A DNA stretch of 13,107 nucleotides from a bacterium (GTDB lineage Bacteria > Electryoneota > Electryoneia > Electryoneales > Electryoneaceae): the NCBI GenBank assembly GCA_028278125.1, contig JANQEY010000042.1, positions 1 through 13,107 on the forward strand, given 5' to 3'. The translations under genes and the position numbers were made by a program. The notes under the pieces are model-generated. The model searched no databases. It was given only the letters and a program-made list of their open reading frames with translations, and was not told the origin of the DNA. Below, piece after piece: positions 6,880-13,107 of this stretch (positions are counted from its first letter, which is position 1; each line of letters begins with the position of its first letter).

Positions 6880-9621
6880 ATGATGGCTAAAAAAACAAAA
6901 CTGTTACTTGTGAAAATCATCTTTACCTGTTTCTTCGTGTTTATTCTGCTAACTGGTTGCGATAATAACGATAGTCCAACGAGTGAATCCGTGAAATTAC
7001 CGTTCACGCCTTCAGGACTGGAATTGATGGCCCTGGAAAGCAGGAGTGTAAAACTTAAATGGACAGACAACGCAAACAACGAAGATTATTACCTGGTTGA
7101 GCGGGCGATAACAGACGCAGACATCTCTTACCAGGAAATAGCCGAACTTGGCGTTAATTCTACTGAATATGTGGACATTGACCTGGTACCCGGGGTGGAA
7201 TACTCCTACAGGGTACGCGCTGAAAACACTGATGGATCTTCGGAATATTGTGAACCAGCCTCCATTATTGTCACTGGATATGTAGACCAACCTGTACTAA
7301 GAATCAATGACGGCGACCTGGGAACATCATCAGAGATTGTCACCTTGACTATCCTGGCCCACAATATAAGTCAAATGAAAATATCAAATTACGAAAATTT
7401 GTTTGCGGCACAATGGGAAGAATTTCGACCGATAGTTGAATGGAATTTGAACTACATGAATGGTATACATGTGCCATATTTCGAACTCAACGATAAGAGA
7501 ACCGTTTACCTGAGGTTGATAAACATTGATGGTGATACTTCGGAGGTTATAGAAGACACAATTTACCCATTCCCGTCTGAATTTGAGTTGCTGATTAACG
7601 GGGGAGAAGAATATGTGTCATCACGGGTGGTTTATCTCGATATAATTGGTGCTGTAGGCGCTGATCGTATGAGGGTATCAAATGAAACGGATATTCCTGA
7701 TACAAGTGCTGTTTGGTGGTCGTTTGAGAATGAAACAACCTGGTGGTTGGAACATGGTGATGATGTTAAAACCGTTCGTGTAGATATATTGAATGAGTTT
7801 GGACTTATATCTTCCGATTCAGCATCAGTCACGCCCCTTTATCCAACAGTGGAAGCAATTATCAATAATGGTGACAGGTTCACAGACAGCAGGTTCGTAG
7901 AAATTACCCTGGTAACTGAGAATGATCCTTATGAAATGGAAATAACAAACGTTGCCCTGGATGGCGTGTTTGGGAAAAAGAATTCAGTTATTGGTAGAAG
8001 GAAGCATCTCAGTACTGGCACAGACAATAGAATACAATCAGAATCCCCACAGATCATAACAGACAGGAATATATCTGGAAGTGATGAAAACGAAGAATGG
8101 CAGCCCTTCGAAGAGACATTCACCTGGGAGCTAATGGAAGGTGAGGGAACAAAGAATATCCAGGTACGGGTGAGAAATGATTTCTGGCTGGAGGCTTCAG
8201 CGACCGCGCATATTGAGCCAATATCGCCAAGAAATCCGACCATTGATGTTTCTTACGTAGACTACGTCAATACACCTGAAGTAGACCTCAACCTTTCCTG
8301 CGAAAACGTGGACAGTATGAAAATCTGGAACACCGGTTATGAACACGATGAATGGTTACCCTATTCAACGTTTTTAGGTGGATGGGAATTAATTCCTCTT
8401 CCAGGAGGTGATGAGGATGAATGGCTGGAAACTGAAATCAAAGTTTTATATAGGAATAGCTTTAATCTGTTCTCAGAAACAGTCAGCGTTGTTGTACCTG
8501 CAAAAGAAAATATTCCGGATAATCTCGAAATAACGTCACAGTATTATGGAAGTGGCAATTACTCAGTTTCAGCATATGTGAGGGACATAGTCAGCGAACC
8601 AGTTCCAGATCAGTCGTGGGTATATTTTCTCTTGTCCGATTATCCTGATAACTGGGAGAATGTCCGAATCAATGATTCTGACGGAACCGAACCGGGTAAT
8701 CCCTATGGTGCTCCATTTGATTCCGCGATGACAAATAGTGGAATCGCGATGGTTAGTGTTAATATCGGTGATAATTTTGGTCCAACAGAGCTCCTAGTAT
8801 GGGCTTACCAGCATCCAGAGCTGCGAGGAACACCTGAAGCAGATTCGGTTTTAGCGACCTATACAGGTATTAGCCAGCCGGTTGCTGGTGCTCCTTACTC
8901 GATCCATATCAGTGTTGACGAAAGAGGGGAGGATGGTGGAGGATCTATCTGGCTGCTGGAGGTAGCGGCGCTAGTATTGGATCGCTTTAACCATCCCGTT
9001 CAGGATAGTATCGTTGTTGCGTTCGAAGTCAGTGATGATATTGCGACAATAGGTGGAGAGGGTGCTCCATATACCGGAAACCTGAACCGTGACGGATCAA
9101 GTATTCCGGGTGTAGCGAATACTATCCTTGCCTATAACAGCAGTGCGACAAATGATTCGATTGATATCTATGCGACAGTTCTCAGTCATGGTGGTGAACT
9201 TGTCTACGGAGAGTTGCTGGACTTCAACCTGCCATTACAGGGGGGCGGTGCTGTTCTCTACGCGGATCCAGCCAACTGGGATTTTGAGTGGGGCAATCCA
9301 GCATTAAATCATATTACTATCTATGTATATGATGACCATAATCATTGCATAAATGATCAGCTGGTGAGATTTTTATGTTCGAAGGGTCAATATTATTCTC
9401 AAGCTGGTCCAGCTCCTATAAACGAAAAGATCACAGGTCCAAGTAATTTAGGCCCACCAGACCAGGATGATTGTGGGTGGGCAAATAACTATTTGAGAAC
9501 TACATTCGATGAAGCTTTCCCAGATCCAAACATATTGGAATCTACACTTGAGGTTGGTGCAGAAATTGTCGGATGTCCACATATTGTAGTGGAGCCTTTG
9601 ATAATCCCTATCCGACAATGA
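6880..9621 (+). CDS. Large multidomain lipoprotein, FN3 / Ig-like / Big_1 (paralog 3)
   Basis: The protein has 913 aa. Its lipoprotein signal ends in LLTGC (Cys27) followed by DNND. Domain order matches paralog 2: FN3 (about 40-133), four Ig-like repeats (about 135-540, the third with a polar insert at about 357-405), two Big_1-like domains (about 543-788), and the C-terminal domain with DDHNHC (Cys823) and DDC (Cys865). GGGG (6868-6871) lies 8 nt before the ATG at 6880; the ATG at 6883 is an equally possible start, one residue shorter. DNA identity to paralog 2 is patchy, with near-identical blocks inside more diverged sequence. The C-terminus ends EIVGCPHIVVEPLIIPIRQ, a sequence echoed by a relic at 9724. 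Inferred role as for the other two paralogs: cell-envelope structural or adhesive lipoprotein, partner unknown. Confidence 0.93.
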   Translation: MMAKKTKLLLVKIIFTCFFVFILLTGCDNNDSPTSESVKLPFTPSGLELMALESRSVKLKWTDNANNEDYYLVERAITDADISYQEIAELGVNSTEYVDIDLVPGVEYSYRVRAENTDGSSEYCEPASIIVTGYVDQPVLRINDGDLGTSSEIVTLTILAHNISQMKISNYENLFAAQWEEFRPIVEWNLNYMNGIHVPYFELNDKRTVYLRLINIDGDTSEVIEDTIYPFPSEFELLINGGEEYVSSRVVYLDIIGAVGADRMRVSNETDIPDTSAVWWSFENETTWWLEHGDDVKTVRVDILNEFGLISSDSASVTPLYPTVEAIINNGDRFTDSRFVEITLVTENDPYEMEITNVALDGVFGKKNSVIGRRKHLSTGTDNRIQSESPQIITDRNISGSDENEEWQPFEETFTWELMEGEGTKNIQVRVRNDFWLEASATAHIEPISPRNPTIDVSYVDYVNTPEVDLNLSCENVDSMKIWNTGYEHDEWLPYSTFLGGWELIPLPGGDEDEWLETEIKVLYRNSFNLFSETVSVVVPAKENIPDNLEITSQYYGSGNYSVSAYVRDIVSEPVPDQSWVYFLLSDYPDNWENVRINDSDGTEPGNPYGAPFDSAMTNSGIAMVSVNIGDNFGPTELLVWAYQHPELRGTPEADSVLATYTGISQPVAGAPYSIHISVDERGEDGGGSIWLLEVAALVLDRFNHPVQDSIVVAFEVSDDIATIGGEGAPYTGNLNRDGSSIPGVANTILAYNSSATNDSIDIYATVLSHGGELVYGELLDFNLPLQGGGAVLYADPANWDFEWGNPALNHITIYVYDDHNHCINDQLVRFLCSKGQYYSQAGPAPINEKITGPSNLGPPDQDDCGWANNYLRTTFDEAFPDPNILESTLEVGAEIVGCPHIVVEPLIIPIRQ

Positions 9622-9635
9622 CACAATAAATCTGA

Positions 9636-9719
9636 GTAGCCCGGATAGTCAGGCGAATGCCTGATATCCGGGAGCCTGATAGATTCCCCGGATTCGCAAA
9701 AATGCGCAATCCGGGCTAC
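9636..9719. repeat. 84-bp double-hairpin repeat, copy 3
   Basis: It has the same ends and exact length as copies 1 and 2 and starts 15 bp after the stop of paralog 3. Its first hairpin is perfect (CAGGC / GCCTG inner arms, where copy 1 has CCGCC / GGTGG). It is followed after 4 bp by the coding relic at 9724. Confidence 0.88.
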
Positions 9720-9723
9720 AACT

Positions 9724-9783
9724 AAAATTGTCGGAGTGCCACATATTGTAGTGAAACCTTTGATAATCCACTTCAGACAATGA
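9724..9783 (+). pseudogene. C-terminal relic of a fourth lipoprotein paralog
   Basis: In frame this reads KIVGVPHIVVKPLIIHFRQ and a TGA stop, the same 19-residue tail that ends the three intact paralogs. It is closest to paralog 3 in DNA, but it shares Val and His with paralog 2 at positions where paralog 3 has Cys and Pro. It is therefore better explained as the remains of a separate copy than as a recent duplication of the paralog 3 end. It has no start and nothing coding upstream except the 84-bp repeat. Confidence 0.8.
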
Positions 9784-9826
9784 CACTTTTTTCACCAATA
9801 CTTTTTTAGAGCACATATAAACATAT

Positions 9827-9858
9827 CGAGGGAGCGAAAAAACCTTTTCGTTCCCTTG
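9827..9858 (+). terminator. Terminator-like hairpin after the lipoprotein cluster
   Basis: AGGGAGCGAAAA (9829-9840) pairs with TTTTCGTTCCCT (9845-9856) with one G-T wobble around a 4-nt AACC loop, extendable by two pairs. The following TGTTATTTC is only weakly T-rich. It probably ends transcription of the lipoprotein cluster or of the lost fourth copy. Confidence 0.6.
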
Positions 9859-9972
9859 TTATTTCAGGAATTAGAATCCAAAAAATCCAGAGCGAATGGG
9901 AGTGCATAGTATTGCGGTTTGTTACGGATTTCACTAACTTTGCCACTCCTGCTAAAGACACTATTTCGTTAA
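9859..9972. other. Intergenic spacer without recognisable content
   Basis: Between the terminator-like hairpin and the MITE-like element I see no plausible reading frame, repeat or strong promoter. The whole non-coding stretch 9622-10153 consists of the third 84-bp repeat, the coding relic, the hairpin, this spacer, the MITE-like element and a promoter candidate. Confidence 0.5.
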
Positions 9973-10111
9973 GGGGCTATCCCAGAAGTTTTGTTTTTGC
10001 TTGTAATCGAAATTGTTGAGATGTAGCTATCTTGCAATAAACAAAAGGGCGAGATTGCTTCGTCGCTTCGCTTCCTCGCAACGACACTATTGATGCTTCT
10101 GTGACAGCCCT
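9973..10111. mobile_element. 139-bp MITE-like element with 15-bp inverted ends
   Basis: GGGCTATCCCAGAAG (9974-9988) and the reverse complement of 10096-10110 (GGGCTGTCACAGAAG) agree at 13 of 15 positions. The ends resemble the GGG-CTGTC type ends of several insertion-sequence families, but no transposase is present. The element would be an internally deleted or non-autonomous derivative. It contains the solo repeat at 10051. A target duplication is not evident. Confidence 0.5.
10051..10086. repeat. Solo copy of the GIY-YIG-associated repeat
   Basis: The sequence starts GAGATTGCTTCGTCGCTTCG and ends CCTCGCAACGACAC. It is the same family as the inverted ends of the element at 6461-6815, in the orientation of the right end, with the longer spaced GAAGC units. 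No GIY-YIG gene accompanies it. Confidence 0.75.
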
Positions 10112-10118
10112 GTATAGA
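10090..10118 (+). promoter_or_regulatory. Candidate sigma-70 promoter for the aminotransferase operon
   Basis: TTGATG (10090-10095), a 17-bp spacer and TATAGA (10113-10118) give a reasonable -35/-10 pair. It lies 35 bp before the ATG at 10154. The -35 is inside the MITE-like element, the spacer is its right inverted end, and the -10 is just outside. Confidence 0.45.
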
Positions 10119-10153
10119 TTAAAATATCGGCTAAACAGGAAGGCGATCCTGCG

Positions 10154-11371
10154 ATGAGTTTAAGTTTAATTGCGAGCGATATTGCCGAATCCCCAACACT
10201 TGCCATGAATGAACAGGCACGGCTGCTTAAAGCCAAGGGGGACCCGGTAATACACCTGGGTGCTGGTGAACCTAAAAACCGTGCGCCGATTGCGGGTATT
10301 TTATCCGCCGCCGCCAAGTTGAAGGATGGGGATGTAAAGTATACCCCCACCGAAGGTATTCCCGCGCTGCGTAAAGCAGTAATCAAGTATACTGAAGAAC
10401 ATTACAACAAGTTGGTTGGACCTGAGAACGTTCTCGTTTCCAACGGTGCGAAACAGGCCTTGTATAACCTTCTGCTGTCAATTCTGAATCCGCAGGACGA
10501 AGTAATTGTCCTTGCTCCTTACTGGGTGAGTTACCCGGAAATGATCAAGATGTGTTACGGTACGCCGGTCACGGTAACCCCGGAAGACGGATCATTCCAG
10601 CCGAGTATGGATGATATCAAGAAGGTAGTCAGTTCATATACAAAAGCTATTATCGTCAACAGCCCGAATAATCCTTCAGGTTGTGTTTACAGCAAGGAAT
10701 TTGTCCAGGAACTGGTAGAATTTTGTGAAGAAAAGGGCATCTGGTATATCTCCGACGATATATATCACCAGCTGGTATTTGAAGGGACAACCTGGCCGTC
10801 ACCGTATGATTTCACAAAAAAGAACATTGACGAAACTCATATTGTTGCCCTGAACGGGATTTCCAAGCTTTACGGCATGACAGGATTCCGTATCGGTTGG
10901 GGAGTTGCTCCGAAAAAACTGATCAAGATCATGACCAATGTCCAGGCACAAACCACTTCAACCGCGCCAATCGTCTGCCAGTCGGCGGCTGTGGGAGCGT
11001 TAACCGGTGTCCAATCGGTTATTCCTGCCCTACGTCAGATGCTGGAGAACAACCGTGACATCATGCTGCAGGAGCTGAAGGCATTTAACGGCATCAAGAT
11101 CCGTAAGCCGATGGGAACATTCTATTGCCTGGCGGATTTCAGCGCATATACGAAGGATTCAATGGCGTTGTCCAAAATGCTGCTCGAAAAAGCCTGGGTT
11201 GTGACAGTTCCCGGTAAGGAATTCGGATGGGAAGGACACCTCAGGTTGAGTATTTGTGGATCGGTTAAAGATATCAAGGAAGGGATCGAACGCATCAAGT
11301 GGGCTGTTGATCCTGATTCTCCCAATGAGCTGTATATCGGCGAGAAAAAACTGGTGAGGGATTGGCTGTGA
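10154..11371 (+). CDS. PLP-dependent aspartate-type aminotransferase (class I)
   Basis: The 405-aa protein is a fold-type I aminotransferase of the AspC/Igamma kind: reversible transfer of the amino group of aspartate to 2-oxoglutarate, giving oxaloacetate and glutamate. Visible motifs in order: GAGEP near the N-terminus, YTPTEGIPALRKAV, the SNGAKQAL phosphate-binding turn, NSPNNPSG (Asn173), SDDIY (Asp201 for the pyridine nitrogen, Tyr204), GISKLYGMTGFRIGW with the Schiff-base Lys238, and HLRLS with the carboxylate-binding Arg364. All key residues are present; SDDIY replaces the more common SDEIY. AGGAAGG upstream (10137-10143) supports the ATG at 10154. Its stop overlaps the start of the PEP carboxykinase gene, indicating translational coupling. 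Aspartate is the likely substrate given that neighbour, but related aminotransferases of this group also use prephenate, aromatic or other amino acids. Confidence 0.93.
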   Translation: MSLSLIASDIAESPTLAMNEQARLLKAKGDPVIHLGAGEPKNRAPIAGILSAAAKLKDGDVKYTPTEGIPALRKAVIKYTEEHYNKLVGPENVLVSNGAKQALYNLLLSILNPQDEVIVLAPYWVSYPEMIKMCYGTPVTVTPEDGSFQPSMDDIKKVVSSYTKAIIVNSPNNPSGCVYSKEFVQELVEFCEEKGIWYISDDIYHQLVFEGTTWPSPYDFTKKNIDETHIVALNGISKLYGMTGFRIGWGVAPKKLIKIMTNVQAQTTSTAPIVCQSAAVGALTGVQSVIPALRQMLENNRDIMLQELKAFNGIKIRKPMGTFYCLADFSAYTKDSMALSKMLLEKAWVVTVPGKEFGWEGHLRLSICGSVKDIKEGIERIKWAVDPDSPNELYIGEKKLVRDWL

Positions 11372-13008
11372 ACAATTTACTGAATATAAAAAGCCCGGCC
11401 GAAGATTACGCTGATAAACTTGCCAGCGATTATCCCGTTAAAATGCATGGGCTGATGAACCTGAGAAAGGTTTACTGGAACCTGACAACTGAATCATTGT
11501 ACGAGGAAATTGTTTTCCGCCGTGAAGGATCATTGGCGCAGGGTGGTCCTATACTGGTGGAAACCGGTGGACATACATCACGTGCCGCCAACGACAAGTT
11601 TGTTGTTCGTGAACCATCCTCGGAAGACAACGTCAGTTGGGGTGAATATAACCGTCCTTACCCGACGGAAAAGTTTGACGAACTGCATCATCGTATCAAT
11701 GCCTACTTGCAGAGTAAAGACATATTCGTGCAGGATTTATATGCCGGTGCTGATCCGAATTACCGGATGCCGGTTCGTATTATTACCGAGTTCGCCTGGC
11801 AGAGCCTTTTTGCCCGGAATATGCTGATTCCGCCGGAAAGTGCTGATGAATACAAGCAGTTTGTGCCGGAATATACCGTTATCTCTGTCCCATGGTTTAA
11901 GGGAATCCTGCAGATTGACAGCACAAACTCGAATACCTTTATCATTGCCAACCTCGACCAAAAAATGGCTTTTATCGGTACTTCGCAGTATGCTGGTGAA
12001 ATCAAGAAGACCATCTTCACGGTGATGAACTATTTCCTGCCATTGGAAAACGTGCTCTCGATGCATTGTTCCGCGAATGTTGGTAAGGATAAACGTTCAG
12101 CGCTTTTCTTTGGATTGTCTGGAACGGGTAAAACCACCCTTTCGGCTGATCCGAAACGTAACCTGATCGGTGATGATGAACACGGTTGGTCGGATGATGG
12201 TATTTTCAACATCGAGAACGGTTGCTATGCAAAGGTGATCAACCTTTCGGAAACCGCTGAACCCGAGATTTATGCTTGTACACGTAAATACGGGACTATC
12301 CTTGAAAACGTGATCTTTGATCCTGTTTCAAGGCGTATCGATCTTGATGACTGGAGCATCACCGAAAATACCCGTGCGTCATACCCATTGTCATTTATAG
12401 ATAACGCTGTTCCCGAGAAGATGGCAGGTCATCCGAAGAATATTATCTTCCTGACCTGTGACGCCTCCGGTGTAATGCCCCCGATCGCGAAGTTAACTCC
12501 CGACCAGGCACTCTATCACTTTATATCCGGGTATACTGCCAAGGTGGGTGGAACTGAAGTAGGACTGGGACAAGAACCCGTGATCACTTTCTCAGCGTGT
12601 TTTGGTGCACCGTTTATGGTCCATCCACCTGCGTTTTATGCAGACCTGTTGAAGAATAAGATTCTCAAGCACGACGTAAACTGCTGGCTGCTGAATACCG
12701 GCTGGGTTGGTGGCAAGTTTGGTGTTGGTAAACGTATCAGCATCAAGTATACCCGTCGGATGCTTAACGCTGCACTTGATGGAGAGCTGGATAAAGTTAA
12801 ATATCGCAAGGATGAGGTATTCGGCTACGAAGTGCCCACCGAATGCCCTGATATTCCTGAAAGTGTATTTGATCCGGCAAGCGCATGGTCGAGCAGGAAA
12901 CAATACGACAATGCCTATAAGCAGCTTGCGGCACGATTCATTGAGAACTTCCGAAAGTTCGAGGACCAATGCACACCAGAGGTATGTGATGCGGGACCAA
13001 AAAAGTAA
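11368..13008 (+). CDS. pckA: Phosphoenolpyruvate carboxykinase (ATP)
   Basis: This enzyme catalyses oxaloacetate + ATP to PEP + CO2 + ADP, the entry step of gluconeogenesis. At 546 aa it has the normal length of the bacterial ATP-type. Seen: HTSRAANDKF with Arg72 in the substrate-binding position, metal ligands Lys213/Lys214 region and His233 (SMHCSANVG), the P-loop GLSGTGKTT (249-257), kinase-2 motif LIGDDEHGW with Asp269, YPLSFIDN, and the TAKVGGTEVG nucleotide region followed by FSACFGAPF. The start is set at GTG 11368: GAGGG (11356-11360) is 7 nt upstream, and the resulting GTGA overlaps the aminotransferase stop by 4 bases. The alternative TTG at 11362 lies only 1 nt from that site. The usual TGRSPKDKF is TSRAANDKF here, with the Arg retained. 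Function is confident. Confidence 0.96.
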   Translation: MNNLLNIKSPAEDYADKLASDYPVKMHGLMNLRKVYWNLTTESLYEEIVFRREGSLAQGGPILVETGGHTSRAANDKFVVREPSSEDNVSWGEYNRPYPTEKFDELHHRINAYLQSKDIFVQDLYAGADPNYRMPVRIITEFAWQSLFARNMLIPPESADEYKQFVPEYTVISVPWFKGILQIDSTNSNTFIIANLDQKMAFIGTSQYAGEIKKTIFTVMNYFLPLENVLSMHCSANVGKDKRSALFFGLSGTGKTTLSADPKRNLIGDDEHGWSDDGIFNIENGCYAKVINLSETAEPEIYACTRKYGTILENVIFDPVSRRIDLDDWSITENTRASYPLSFIDNAVPEKMAGHPKNIIFLTCDASGVMPPIAKLTPDQALYHFISGYTAKVGGTEVGLGQEPVITFSACFGAPFMVHPPAFYADLLKNKILKHDVNCWLLNTGWVGGKFGVGKRISIKYTRRMLNAALDGELDKVKYRKDEVFGYEVPTECPDIPESVFDPASAWSSRKQYDNAYKQLAARFIENFRKFEDQCTPEVCDAGPKK

Positions 13009-13046
13009 ACACCTATAGATAAATAGTTTAGATATTATTTATATGA

Positions 13047-13080
13047 CCGCCCGGGTGCCTATTGGCTCGGGCGGATTTTT
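13047..13080 (+). terminator. Rho-independent terminator of the aminotransferase-pckA operon
   Basis: CCGCCCGGG (13047-13055) pairs with CTCGGGCGG (13066-13074) with one G-T wobble, followed by A and five Ts (13076-13080). It starts 38 bp after the pckA stop and closes the two-gene operon. Confidence 0.9.
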
Positions 13081-13107
13081 ATTCTATTTTAATATTGAAC
13101 GCTTCGT

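Noticed and set aside
6866..6883. Five-codon upstream frame (MGRER) ending at the start of paralog 3.
   Set aside because: Very short, without its own ribosome-binding site, and not present before paralog 2.
550..9621. Diversity-generating retroelement acting on the variable inserts.
   Set aside because: No reverse transcriptase or template repeat is visible, and the variation is not limited to adenine positions as far as can be judged by eye.
3407..9719. CRISPR-like array from the recurring palindromic repeats.
   Set aside because: The copies are about 3 kb apart with genes between them, are longer than CRISPR repeats, and no cas gene is present.
9898..9955. Short inverted repeat GGAGTG / CACTCC in the intergenic spacer.
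   Set aside because: Only 6 bp with a loop of about 40 bases; expected by chance.
11362..11364. TTG start for PEP carboxykinase.
   Set aside because: It is only 1 nt from the GAGGG site; GTG 11368 has proper spacing and the typical GTGA overlap.

Overview
The window looks like a piece of chromosome from a Gram-negative bacterium of moderate, slightly AT-rich composition. Three large lipoproteins built from fibronectin type III and bacterial Ig-like domains, an ATP-type PEP carboxykinase and several small dispersed repeats would fit a member of the FCB-type or related candidate phyla. No rRNA or tRNA is present, so this placement is only a guess.

Layout: (1) 1-323, the 3' end of an unrecognised gene, closed by a clear rho-independent terminator. 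(2) 324-549, an intergenic region with a long inverted repeat that contains a TATAAT. (3) 550-9621, three tandem paralogous lipoprotein genes (948, 912 and 913 aa). Each is followed within 10-15 bp by an 84-bp double-hairpin repeat. Between the second and third genes sits a small GIY-YIG nuclease gene enclosed by inverted repeats, which looks like a compact mobile element. The gap after the first paralog serves as a natural 'empty site' for it. (4) 9622-10153, a 532-bp non-coding patchwork: the third 84-bp repeat, a 19-codon tail of what was probably a fourth lipoprotein paralog, a terminator-like hairpin, and a 139-bp MITE-like element. That element carries a solo copy of the repeat seen around the GIY-YIG gene. 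(5) 10154-13008, a two-gene metabolic operon: a PLP-dependent aspartate-type aminotransferase and an ATP-dependent PEP carboxykinase overlapping by GTGA, ended by a strong terminator.

The operon is coherent: the aminotransferase interconverts aspartate and oxaloacetate, and PEP carboxykinase converts oxaloacetate to PEP, linking amino-acid carbon to gluconeogenesis. The lipoproteins are probably envelope- or surface-anchored proteins that have multiplied by tandem duplication, exchanged segments, and lost at least one copy. The repeats between them are the most mobile part of the region.

The most interesting items are the GIY-YIG gene in inverted repeats with its paralogous empty site, the 84-bp element whose hairpin shows compensatory changes between copies, the fourth-paralog relic, and the shared C-terminal domain (HxHC...DDC) and length-conserved, sequence-variable inserts of the lipoproteins. 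No CRISPR array, phage gene or defence cassette was seen.
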